From positions 395,398,283 to 395,462,282 of the forward strand of contig JAVHZZ010000001.1 in the NCBI GenBank assembly GCA_036250195.1: 64,000 nt of DNA, in the 5' to 3' direction. The notes under the pieces are model-generated. The model was not told where the DNA came from. It ran no database searches and saw nothing but the letters and a program-made list of their open reading frames with translations. Made by a program: the position numbers and the translations under genes. The DNA is from Mixophyes australis (taxonomy: Eukaryota > Chordata > Amphibia > Anura > Limnodynastidae). Shown one piece after another: positions 25,229 through 36,482 of the stretch (within the stretch, counting starts at the first letter, position 1; every line of letters begins with the position of its first letter).

Positions 25229-25233
25229 GTCAC
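24475..25233 (-). pseudogene. LINE reverse-transcriptase C-terminal fragment (252 aa open)
   Basis: Reads [18 protein letters not shown] (catalytic YADD), [57 protein letters not shown] and LTYKALANATAPYIS. It lacks the fingers and first part of the palm because of 5' truncation, so it cannot be active despite its long open frame. High sequence integrity suggests a relatively young copy. Confidence 0.85.
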
Positions 25234-25625
25234 TTGGAATGACTGTTCAAATATTAGTTAAAGGATGTTTATTATCCCATGATTTTGGGTACTGAACTAT
25301 GAACCAGTCATCTAGAAATGAATACTTCCTACTACTTAAGAGAATATGACGGATCCACAATTTATTAACAATACACAATCAATTACAAATCTAATTACTT
25401 GTAATATAAATAAATAGATCTAGAGTCACAGCCAGTATTTTAAAATCCCATTTTCATTGTAATTCACTTATATTTTGCGGTTTTTACAAAAAAATATTTT
25501 AATAGTTTGATTAATAAAAGATACATTTTATTGGAAATTGTTGCATTTAAATGATAGAACACTAGACAATACAACTGGGACTGTTGTGCACCAAATTATC
25601 CAGTAGTCTGTCTATTTCTGTCTTG

Positions 25626-25876
25626 TTCTGTTGCAACATAAGATCATTTTCATTTGGGTGATCAAACTCTATTGCTGCAGTCAGCTGAAGAATTAGTGCT
25701 AAAAATACCAAGGGGTATATTAAAAGGGTACATATAAACTGCGGGTTTGAAAAAGTGGATATGTTGCCTATAGCAACTAATCAAATTCTAGCTGTCATTT
25801 TGTAGAATGTACTAAATAAATAACTCAAATCTGATTGGTTCCACTTTCCAAACCCACAATTTAGTAAATATACCCA
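25626..25876 (+). repeat. Interspersed repeat with MITE, right copy of a direct pair
   Basis: Matches 18822-19044 in the same orientation. The MITE part has terminal inverted repeats: 'aaactgcgggtttgaaaaag' and 'atgttgcctatagcaacta' on the left against 'ctgattggttccactttcc' and 'aaacccacaatttagtaaat' on the right. This type of sequence is common in frog genomes (from memory). Confidence 0.7.
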
Positions 25877-26088
25877 CAAGTCTCTGTCTATCACAATCAG
25901 TTGCCACCCATATATTTACTCATTTTATTGTATATATTTAAACCAGTAATATAGGTGTGCTGAACACGTTCAAGTGCTTTTATTGTTAATTCTGTGTATT
26001 TTACATGAAAAGTGTTTTTTTGTATCCTTAATTTCTGCACATCCTATAGAATAACAGCATTCTTCATTAAATATAAGTTTCTACTTAC

Positions 26089-26222
26089 TTGTCCCTTCAA
26101 TAAGTAACTCTTGGCCATGACTTCCTAAAAGTGTGCGAGATAGAAATGGGGCAAAATCCACAAATATCTCCCTCAGAAGAGGGGCAGCCTTCTCCAACGC
26201 ATGCTCCAGCCTCTCTGTAATA
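26089..26222 (-). CDS. LRBA: LRBA coding exon 13 of 13 in window
   Basis: A 134-bp exon encoding [40 protein letters not shown] and LIEGT, the beginning of the DUF1088 segment ahead of the PH-BEACH module. Acceptor ACATTAG/TATT, and the donor A/GTAAGT is a perfect consensus. It ends after one base of the next codon. The continuation expected in LRBA was looked for in positions 1-26088 on the minus strand and not found, so the next exon is inferred to lie beyond the window. Confidence 0.95.
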
Positions 26223-27140
26223 CTAATGTAAAAAGACAGGTTTACCATACATCCCACAAAAGGTCAGAAAAGGCAGCCAGTGTTACAGATGTAAAGAGTT
26301 TAATTATGTATTTTGTCTTGTAAGCAATAAATTCAAGCATAGTATAAACTTAGCAGGGATTTAGTAAGTCGAGAAGACAGTCCTGGAAAACATTTAAATT
26401 CTGAGTGCTACTTAAAGGCACAGTAATCTCAAAAATGATATTTGCTTAAGTGTGCTTAGTACAGAGAGAGGCATATTCCACACAAAGTTTATGTTGTACC
26501 ACTGTGCAGGAAAACTGGTGTCTGTCACTTCTTTACATGCTCTGTTATTTTCAGAACTCTGAAACCAAGCCATACCCAAAATGATATCTACTGGTTTCTA
26601 GGTTATGTCATATACACTGATTGCCACTAATGTACACCCCCAAGCTATTGTCAGGGTATTACCCCACATTAATAAGGCTGACACGAGTAGTCCTAGAGAT
26701 GATGAATAGATTATGAGAGGCAGAGAGCCTGCTGAATGATGATCTCTGCAAGCAACATTATTAACACTGTCATAGAAAATAATATCCTATCATATATGGC
26801 ATATCATAACCCCTACTGTAAATAATACAAATATTATACATCACTTACAGCCTTGTGTCCTAAAATTTTAACGTACCAAAGAGATCATTTCTAATATCAG
26901 TAATGGTTTACTTCTAAGAACGCGCAAGTTTTTCTAATGAACACTGAAGTGATGACATCAAAATTCACATTTATAAAGATATACATTAGTGTATAAATAT
27001 ATGAGCATAACTTGTGCATTATACAGTATAACTGTCATCACTTAATATCTCCAGTAGAACAATACAAAAGGAAATTACAAGAAGTATGGTTAGAGTGCCT
27101 TTAACTTCAGATGTGTTGGTGGAAAAACTGAAAGGCTAAC
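26223..27140. other. LRBA intron, no recognised content
   Basis: AT-rich intron between the last two exons; no repeat or RNA gene recognised. Confidence 0.6.
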
Positions 27141-27219
27141 CTCATATGAGAAGCAGAGTCCTCTAGCACAGGGTTGACAGCCTGGACAGATGGCAGCTTT
27201 GCATTAGATGATCCACTGC
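27141..27219 (-). CDS. LRBA: LRBA coding exon 12 of 13
   Basis: A short 79-bp exon encoding SGSSNAKLPSVQAVNPVL and EDSASHM. SSNAKLPSV is the conserved core. Acceptor TACATAG/GCAG, donor AG/GTTAGC. It begins by completing a Gly codon and ends with two bases of the Ser codon that starts SITERLEH in the following exon. It is identified by conserved residues and by matching phase on both sides. Confidence 0.9.
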
Positions 27220-29508
27220 CTATGTAAAAGGAGATAACACACAAAAACACAAGTTATACATGCTGTTCTATAAGTAGCACTTTAATATAGGTGAACAAAC
27301 ACACTGCATTAAATAGAATGCATAACAAGCGTATAGTTATAGATATGGGTACTAATAATTTGTGCTTTATGTGGCTGGATGTCTATATGGTTTTTATGTA
27401 CTGCCTGTGCATGAGCATTAACAATTTTAATTACTTTAAAAACAATAAAATAATAGAGCAAACATACTTTAGAAGAAAATGCGTGCCAAAGTATAAAATC
27501 AGATTTGCATCGCTACAAAGAGTGATTATATCTAGAAATCCACATGTGGGTAATAAGTACAGTAGCCACTCCAAACATGTGGAAGCAAACCGACTTATCC
27601 AGCTCTTATCCTTTCACTGATAAACTGGCTCCTTCAAACTGACAGTTTTACAGACACTCACAAGAACATAAAAGAAAATGCAAATAGATCATCTGTCTAG
27701 CACCCTTCTCTACCAGCTTATTGAACATTCAGTCCCCAAGGCTCTAGACAAATAATGTCTCTTGCATTAAAGTATCTTTTAAGACCTTTTCTCTTTCCTG
27801 CTGCCTCATAAAAAGAGTTTATGTATTTACTCTAAATCTGTTCATTTAACCCATTAAAATAACATTACAACATTTTGGGGATTTTATTTAAACACATATA
27901 GAGGAGATATTGGGGAATATTGAATTTATGCATGCATGCCTTGAAAAAGTAGCCATCTACTAAATTCCTACCTGGACCATATGATTATAAACCGTAAGTT
28001 CCGAAAACAAGTTACATTCACGTTATTAATGATGGTCTATGAGAAAGAAACTATTTGAAAACCTTGTCTAAAAATTGCTATAGTCTACAACTCTCAGACA
28101 ATTGGGCCTTACAACTACATTATTATGGATATAATCAAAAGTTTTGTGAAATATATGCTAGTCCTACCAGCTTAGGTATTATGCAAACAAATAAAGCTAT
28201 ACATCCACAGTATATAAAATATTTATACAAGCTGTAGTACAAACAATAAAACAACTTTACTTCCACACAGGTCTTGCTACAAATATATATGTTTATGAAT
28301 AGGGAACAAGGATTAAAATGCACCTTTCACTAAAATGTTTTTTTAAAATAGTTTTGAGGAGAAAAAAAAGCAATTCTATGCCATTGTTGTTTTAATCTTT
28401 GTTAAAAGTGATTTCTCTGTTGACTCTCCTGCCCAAAATCCATGGCTATGTGTAAATGAGGAAACAGATTCACCAGCATTCTGATAGTGTAAAAAGAAAG
28501 AATGATACTGCGAATGTTTCATGGGGACAAAAAATATCATTAATAAAGGTTCCGTTTCTAACACTCATCTTGATAGATTTTATTACAGATGTTAAAAATA
28601 TCAAGGACATTTTAATGTTGAAATAACAGGTTCATCTTAACACAATAGTTTATTCAATTGCAAATACTATGCATGTAAACCCTAGTAAGAGCCAGATTCA
28701 CACATTTGACAGGATCTCTGGATGCTCAACAATTGCGCCACAATTCATGAGATGGTCAGCGCGCTTGGCCAGGAAACCAGTCAGCATGAAACAGAATTAC
28801 CACTTACCTGTTCTACCACATAAAGCACGTACAACTGCTCTGTGTGAGCCACAGCACTACAGGAGGAATGCACATGTTTTTAAACCACTGCTTTTCTGTA
28901 TATAGGACAGGAATGCTTTTGTTTGGACTATCTCAACATCAAAATATGAGCTTGCATTTTTCTCAAAGATATGATTATTATTGTTACCATGTCCCATAAT
29001 TGTGTTATTTCTGGTGGATAAAGAAATCAAACTGTTTAATGTCGAAATGGGCATATTAAATACTTTATTTTCTTAAAGGCCTCTTTTGGATTCTTGCACA
29101 ACATTCTCTCTCATCATTGTGCAGTGATCTCACCAGTGGGTTATATTTATGCTACAATTATATTAATTATTTGTCTCAAGTTGTCTGGAGGTTCTAGTCT
29201 GACCTGCTTCATGGCATGTATTACAAAACACTGCTGGAAGTTGTATAGGTTTAGGATCACCCTGAAATGTAGGGCAACATATTGAGCAAGGAGTTCCTGG
29301 AGATCTGGATTGCAAAATCTCTTCAACTTAAGTACATATAAAGCAAAACTAGAATTACAGCAGACAGGGGAACATTCATATAAGTAAACCGGTGTACATG
29401 AAAAAGGTAGTGCTTTCTGGAGCACCTAGATGTTTGTTCTTTTTATCAAAACTGCAATAGAAAAATGACAAGTGCTTGCTATGTACTGGGCAGCACTACC
29501 AATTTGCC
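27220..29508. other. LRBA intron, no recognised content
   Basis: AT-rich, with short spurious open frames only. No repeat identified before the foldback element begins. Confidence 0.5.
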
Positions 29509-30891
29509 AAAGGTTTCAATTTGACAAAAAACACTACTAAATCAGGCACAGAGGATCAGAGAATACAAAAATGTATAACAAGATGATATCTATATTAGCC
29601 TCAAATAATCAAAATAGCTTTAAAGTAAAAAATTATATCCAACAAAAATATATAAAACAGGTTAAGGCTGCTAACACACAAAACAGGGGACGCCCACCCC
29701 TAAACAAACCAAAACACAAACTCATAAAAAAGGATTGAAAGCGCTCTTGAACCCTTGTAAAAAAATATGTGAATCATATACACAAATGGCAGAGTAAGTC
29801 TTTGGACACAAGCTGTAGTGTAAATAACAATATAAAATTTAATTAGATAAATTGGATTCCAGAATATAGAGTTGATAATATTTATCTAATTTCGCAAAAA
29901 GCTACTAAATACAATACAGGCCCCACAAAAAACTAACATCTATTCAACTAATCCATTAATTTAAAAGTTCCCAATAATACAGATACAGACCTTTAGCAAG
30001 GAAAAAACACTCTCTCTCGATTAGGGAAATAGCATCCCAGCATATGCACGTTTCCTTTGAAAAAGTTCTTAAGAACAAAACACGTCAGTTAGGAGGTACT
30101 GAAGGTTTCAATTGGATCCAAAAAAAACGTTTTGTTATACCAGGAGACAAGGAGGAAGGAACTTACTGCGTAGGAACTCTTTGTTCAACTGCCCGTTTGA
30201 TCGGGACCGCTTTTGTGGTGTGCACCACTCCGATTAGGATTTACCAGTGCTGGCGAGTCGCTGGACAGATGGAGGTGGAGGCTGTAAGCGATTTAATATT
30301 TGCCTACCTCTGTTCGGATCTATTATATTGCTTATATTGGGCTCAGTATCTGGAGACTGTATTCAGACGATTTACTGGTAGACACCTTTCTCTTATTATT
30401 GACTCTCGGAAACATGCAAATGCTGGGATGCTATTTTCCTAATTGAAAGACAGTGTTTTTTCCTTGCTAAAGGTCTGGATCTGTATTATTGGGAACTTTT
30501 AAAAGAATGGATTGCTTCTCATTATATTATTATGGTTCATTCTTATTCAAGCAGGTTGTTTTAACTTCACTCTAGTTGTAGTGGAGAGAAAGATATCCTT
30601 TTATTTTTCATATTTATACTTGTGTACTTTATATAGGTTTATTAGGGTTTTTGGGGGGTTTTTATTGTATTTAGTAGCTTTTTGCACAAGCCGATAGATA
30701 TTATCAATGCTATATTCTGGAATCCAATTTATTCTAATTTATCTCATTAAATTTTATATTGTTATTTACACTACAGCTTGTGTCCAAAGAATTACTCTGC
30801 CATTTGTGTATATGATTCACATATTTTTTTTACAAGGGTTCAAGAGCGCTTTCAATCCTTTTTTGTGAGTTTGTGTAAAGGTTTCAACTTG
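29509..30891. mobile_element. Foldback element with imperfect 15-bp flanking direct repeat
   Basis: Outer arms 29715-29925 and about 30665-30875 are reverse complements (left 'cacaaactcataaaaaagga', 'ggcagagtaagtctttggac'; right 'gtccaaagaattactctgcc', 'tccttttttgtgagtttgtg'). A second inverted block pairs 29950-30053 with 30410-30520. The centre, about 30055-30410, is single-copy and has an open frame of 132 codons (30044-30442) that I do not recognise. 'aaaggtttcaatttg' at 29509-29523 recurs as 'aaaggtttcaacttg' at 30877-30891. About 190 bp at the left (29524-29714) has no partner, so the arms are asymmetric. Class uncertain: long target duplication plus asymmetric inverted arms would fit a Penelope-like retroelement better than a cut-and-paste transposon. 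Confidence 0.75.
30055..30086 (+). other. Hammerhead-like motif, degenerate, in foldback element
   Basis: Reads TTTGAAAA, then a hairpin AGTTC-TTAA-GAAC, then AAAAC-AC-GTC. This parallels the CTGAGGA / hairpin / GAAAC-GC-GTA motif at 42101-42130 in position (directly after the left arm) and layout. Core positions deviate (AAAA for GAAA, TTGAAAA for CTGANGA), so catalysis is unlikely in this copy. Confidence 0.35.
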
Positions 30892-32459
30892 GAAAAGTCT
30901 GCTTTAAAAGTAATATTCACAGCGCAACATACCTGTGTATCTGGGCTAGCGTAAGTTCACAGTCTAACATAATGCTATATACAGATTCTGATAAACCAAT
31001 CAAAACACTGTCAAAAAATGTGCAAGTGAATACACACTGGAGTATATACATAAATGTTATATCAGCCAGTGTAAGCAGTGTACAGCTACATACACACGGG
31101 TGTTAAAATCATAGACGCTGAGCTTTCTACAGCAATTTAAACACATGTAAGCTGATGAGAAAATAAAACATGAGACTATATTTTTGCTTTCATATGCGTT
31201 CAACTTGTGTCCCACTGAAGCGTGTTTTATTTTAATATGGCTTTGGTCAATGCATGTCCGATAAATACTTACATTCCTCTACACGTGGGAGCATTGTAAA
31301 AGCAATGGTTAAGAAGCATGTTCGGTTCGTGTACATACCTTAATATATGAATATCATGCAAAAAATATTGTCTGACAATTAAAGTACAAAGCAAAAGAAA
31401 TATATACACAACAAGCTTAAAGCAGCAACCCCATCTCACTTAAGTGCATTTCAAACAAGTAAATAGCATATATCCTAGAACTTGGAATAAAGTAGAAATG
31501 CCAAAAGGTAATCATGTGAACCAGCAAACACCGACTGGACGGATCCTTTGATGCCCAGTTGCTGCAGTGTCACACTGTTAGACACAATTATCATCCATCC
31601 ACATTGTCACCAGTCCCAGTGGATCCCATTCAGATACTTACTGGGATCAGTCTGGTTTGGACACACATCAAACCCAAATTGGCCACTAGCTTTATGAACT
31701 GACTAAGGAGATTTCTCTGGCCTCACACGCAGGAAGAATAGAGTAGTCTACAACAATCCATTTGCAGCAAGGTACTTATGAGGGTGGGCCAGATCACTGC
31801 ACAGTGAAGAAAATAAATCTTACAAGTACACAAAAGCAGAGTACTCAGTAGCACACACAAGTTCCTCAATCATAACAACACGTCATATGAAGAGCAGGGC
31901 ATAGGTCTGGGAATGTGGGCTACTTGCTTACCTGGTGATGCTTTGACCCAATGTAACTCTTGCAGAATGAAAACTGACAAACTTCAAGGTTCCCCTACTT
32001 GGGACCCCCTTTGTTCTGCTAGTTGGGGATATGAGGCCGGGGACTTCAAATTTGGTTTGACTTTGTGGGTGGTAATACTCCTAACCGCTTTACACAAGTC
32101 TGTGAATCAGCTTGGTTCAGCTCTTCATTAATAACATACTTCCTTTTAATTTAAAGTTTTGCACAAATTAAGCATTATTGCTAAACAATGAACATGAAAT
32201 ATATCAAGTTAAAAGTGATTCCCTTTACTACAGAATTTAGCTGAAAGCTTCAAAGATTAATAGAATAGACTACTATAAAATCTATTTATCCAACAAAGGG
32301 GATTACTTTAAATCCACTTCCTCCTTCAAACCTTATAATCATTTGTATTAAACAAAGGATTCTTCTCATTAAACGCAATGTAAATACAAATACAATAGTG
32401 TCTTGTCTGAATGAGGAGTGTTGAGCAGTATCTGCATGGCAGGCCAGGCTGTGACTCAC
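30892..32459. other. LRBA intron, no recognised content
   Basis: AT-rich; an unrecognised open frame of 72 codons at 31913-32131 has no family features and is not called as a gene. Confidence 0.5.
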
Positions 32460-32590
32460 CTGAGGAGTCTCTGTCTGCCTCTGTACTCTGGACGGCTTCC
32501 ACTGAGGACACCACACTGACTGCATGCGGGACAGCACTGACCGTGGATGGCATGGGGGCAGCAGATTTCTTCTGCGCTATGACAACGCTC
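32460..32590 (-). CDS. LRBA: LRBA coding exon 11 of 13
   Basis: A 131-bp exon encoding SVVIAQKKSAAPMPSTVS and HAVSVVSSVEAVQSTE. It follows FRSFDR in register after completion of the split Arg codon. Acceptor TTCCTCAG/GAGC, and the donor G/GTGAGT is a perfect consensus. The AVSVVSSV motif is the recognisable LRBA signature; the rest of the linker is poorly conserved. Confidence 0.92.
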
Positions 32591-34299
32591 CTGAGGAAAA
32601 GAATCAACAGAGGCACATGGTTATTAATTACTCATTATAAGGCTTTAGTAGAACAGTGCAGTGATGGGATTGCAGACTTACAATCCCATCCCTTGCACAA
32701 TGGAGGACATGAAAATCAGTGATTGACTACATTGCACCCAATGGGTACTTGAGTTATTTTAATGGAAGTATAGACAATATTATACATTCTAAAAAGGTCC
32801 AAACTATGAAACATAAAAGCAAAAAACAAAAAAACAAAACAAAACACACAGATAAGAGGGGAAGTAAATCTACTGGCATTTAGATATATGTATGCTTATT
32901 TACTATGATTACAAGACAGTATTATATACATAAAAACAGCAATAAAAAGTGTACACACACACACACATTACAATTTGTGTACACACGTTGAATACAATTG
33001 CTCACATAGATAAAGACTTGTACAGATTAATACAAAGAAGCAAATCTGACATCCGCTTCTTTCCATAAACACATTTTTCATTATTTTTTGCTTAAAAGTT
33101 AACTAGATTTTATCAGTAGGCATCACAAATCAAATCTGTTCTCAAGGCCAGCAAAGCTGATTATCACGTTGTCCTCTGAGACACCTTGATTCTTGATGAC
33201 ATGCAAGGCTTCCTTCCCTCTAACAAACTCCATTTCCTTAATACACAAGTCATTGTACCATGACAAGTGAATAAAGCGATAGCCAATTATTCAGTGGAAG
33301 CCTTCTCGGCCATTAGAAACTTAATCCCATAAATCAGATCGCTCTTTCTATACAATGTCAAATTCAAGCTCCACCATGCTGCAAAATTCAAAATTAAGCT
33401 ACAATTTAACAGTTCACTGTCATATTTAAAAGCAATGTATCTCTTAAGTTCCCAATGTGAGAACAGCAGTGATTTCAAAGAGAGGCTTACATCACTTCTG
33501 ACAGGACAAGGGTGAAAAGACCAGCGACCATAAATATTCTCAGGCATAAGGTCAGTGTGTTATTAGTCCCAATTATGCTGAACTGTAAGAAGGCTTTGAG
33601 TGCAGATAATTATTGCCTGTTGAATGAGCACAGATCACCAGACCTAGCTAGACTACATCTTGGCACAAGAACATGTGCTTAAAACACATAAACCTTTACA
33701 GCAGATAGACTTTGTTTTATTTTTTAAGTTAGCCTTTTCACAGATATTAGAAACTGGTTACTATTAATCCAGTGTTTGACTGTAATAACGTTTAAAAGTC
33801 TACATCAAAGATAAACAAATGCCGCTGAAGGATCGCCTAAATACGCATGTCGTCTATCTACAGCAGGGCAAAAGTTCCCATAAGGCTCTCCAACTCTTCC
33901 AAACCAAAGTGCATGCCCAAAGGGTACTAAGGGCTCCATGGAGGACCCCCAAAATAGACCTTATCCACACTTGCTTCACATCTTTAAAGGAAACTGCACA
34001 TGATGTTGCTAAGGGAAACACTATTAGCAACTCTTGCCTGAAGGTTATGGAATATATGCACAAGTGGAACTTCAATCAGGGCCTGGCTCAATGCAGGAGC
34101 AAGTATAACTAAACCCTTCCGCAGGCCACTATAGGTAACAAACATAGTCCTATATGTGCACTCACATTCTCTTGTTGGCAGAATTATCTCTCCCTTCTTC
34201 ATTAGTTGAGGGCAGATAAATCTCTAACATTGTTTAACTGGCCTTTATATTCTTTCTTCTAGACTTTTTATGCAATTTCAAACATCATGTACATCTTCC
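32591..34299. other. LRBA intron, no recognised content
   Basis: AT-rich intron. The 33819-34112 stretch has a 97-codon open frame without recognisable motifs and with unusually even base composition; it may be an old repeat. Confidence 0.45.
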
Positions 34300-36482
34300 T
34301 GTACCAATGGTACGCCATATAGGGCTTCTTTGTTAAGGGATAAAACTGTCCCGTAAAGCAGAAAGTCACTGGCGTAAATCTCGCACCCCTAATGACTTTT
34401 TCACATATATTTCTGTCTACCACTCCTATCGAAATGCTCCGGACACTGCAAAACAAACAAACATACTTCCAATCTCTTATCTATGCTCAGGCTTAGAACC
34501 CCAAACGCCTTTTCAATACATTTAAATATCTTCTCAATCCTCCCACCCCGAACCCTCCATCTACTATCGGTGCTCAGGATCTTGCTTCCTACTTCAAAGG
34601 ACAAGATTGACAAGATCAGACTAGAAATGGTATCCTCTTCCTTGACAAGCAATCAGTTCAATTCCTTCCCACTACCCTCTGACACCCTCTCTTCATTTGA
34701 CCCCACAAATGAAGAGGAAATTTCTATGCTCCTCTTATCTTCCTACTCTACCTCCTGTCTTTCCATCACTATACAAGCACGCAGTGATTACTCCTATTCT
34801 AAAAAAAAAAAAAAAAACTCTGACCCAAACTCTATCAAATTACCGTCCCATCTCTCAGCTGCCGTGCCCCTCCAAGCTTCTAGAGAGACTTGCCTACACT
34901 CGCCTCACACGCTTTCTTTCCACCAACAACCTGTTGGATCCTCTTCAGTCTGACTTTCGTTCTCAACACTCCACAGAGACTGCGTTGACCAAGGTTGTCA
35001 ATGATCTGATCACTGCTAAAACTGAACGCCATTACTCTCTCCTAATTCTCCTGGATCTCTCGGCTGCATTTGACACCGTTGACCACTCTTCTACAAACGC
35101 TGCAATCCCTAGGGCTTCAAGACACTGTTCTATCCTGGTTCTCATCCTACCTTTCTAAATCGCTCTTTCACTGTTAATTTCTCTGGGGCCACCTCTGCTC
35201 CGTTTCCCCTATCAGTTGGAGTACCACAAGGCTCAGTGCTAGGTCCTTTGCTGTTCTCTATCTATACCGCTTCTCTTGGACATCTAATAAGTTCCTTTGG
35301 CTTTCAGTATCATCTCTATGCGGATGATACCCAAATCTATCTATCCTCTCCTGATCTCTCGACATCTGTGTTGTCCTGTGTAACTGACTGTCTTTCTGCC
35401 ATATCATCTTGGATGTCCTCTCGCCAACTCAAACTTAATCTTAAACAGAGTTAATAATATTCCCACCCACCAACAAGACCATACCTGACATTTCTATCTC
35501 TGTTGATAACATGACCATAAATCCCACCCCACAAGCTGGCTGCCTAGGTGTAGTCCTTGACTCACACCTATCCTTTGTTCCCCACATTGACTTTATATCT
35601 AAATCCTGCTACATACATCTAAAGAACATTTCCAGAATTCGCAGATATCTCACGCAAGACACTGCAAAAACCTTAATTCATGCACTCATCATCTCCCGCA
35701 TTGACTATTGCAATTCCCTCCTTACTGGTCTTCCCAGAAACAGACTCAAACCTCTACAATCTATTTTGCACGCTGCGGCAAGACTGATTTTCCTTGCAAA
35801 TCGTTATTCCTCTGTTGAATCACTCTGTAATTCTCTACACTGGCTGCCTGTTTTCTACCGAATCCAATATAAAATACTCTTACTAACCTACAAGGCCATC
35901 AACAAAGCTGCACCAACATACATCTCCTCTCGTCTCAAAATATCTCCCAACATAGCAACTCCGTTCTACACAAGATCTGCGTCTCTCATCCACCCTCATT
36001 ACATCCTCCCATTCCCGGTTACAGGACTTTTTTCGGGCTGCACCCACTCTATGGAATTCTCTCCCTCGCACAGTAAGACTCTCCTCTGGTCTACAAACTT
36101 TCAAGCGTTCTCTGAAAACCTACCTCTTCAGACAAGCTTATAATATTCCTCAGCCACCCTCTTAACCTCCCTACCTTTAGCCTGTTACACAATTTCACAC
36201 AAGACAACTACCCCCTCACCAACATTGTTGTATGACGGGATCATTTAGCTTATGAGTCACTTTTACCTTTGCAGTCTGGCTGGGCCAAAATGCAAATTGT
36301 AGACTTAACCTCATGTGTCAATCTCCCATTGTCCCATAGATTGTAAGCTTGCAAGCAGGGCCTTCTCACCTCTTTGTCTGTTTTACCCAGTTAGTTTATT
36401 AGTTTATTATGTTTGTCCCCAATTGTAAAGCGCTACGGAATATGTTGGCGCTATATAAATAAATGATGACGATGATGATGAT
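34300..36482 (+). mobile_element. L2/CR1-type LINE, 5'-truncated, plus strand
   Basis: About 2.2 kb ending in 'gttggcgctatataaataaa' and (GAT)n/(GATGAC)n tail repeats. It contains most of the reverse transcriptase and the C-terminal region and lies antisense to LRBA in the intron between exons 10 and 11. The related minus-strand copy at 15.8-18.0 kb matches it over nearly its full length, which also supports the 5' boundary near 34300. Confidence 0.88.
34697..36143 (+). pseudogene. LINE reverse-transcriptase pseudogene
   Basis: Segments in order: [56 protein letters not shown] (palm motif A), [19 protein letters not shown] (motif B), [17 protein letters not shown] (catalytic YADD), [19 protein letters not shown] and LIISRIDYCNSLLTGLPRNR with LTYKAINKAAPTYIS. 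Frameshifts occur after DTVDH (about 35085) and around 35455. A run of 17 A (34801-34817) encodes consecutive lysines where related copies have a short KKP, and looks like slippage. Confidence 0.88.

Noticed and set aside
23972..25233. Host gene on the basis of a 252-codon open frame
   Set aside because: The frame has YADD and other LINE reverse-transcriptase motifs and a LINE tail; it is a truncated retrotransposon.
30044..30442. 132-codon open frame in the foldback element centre
   Set aside because: No recognisable domain and it begins inside an inverted arm; kept as an observation only.
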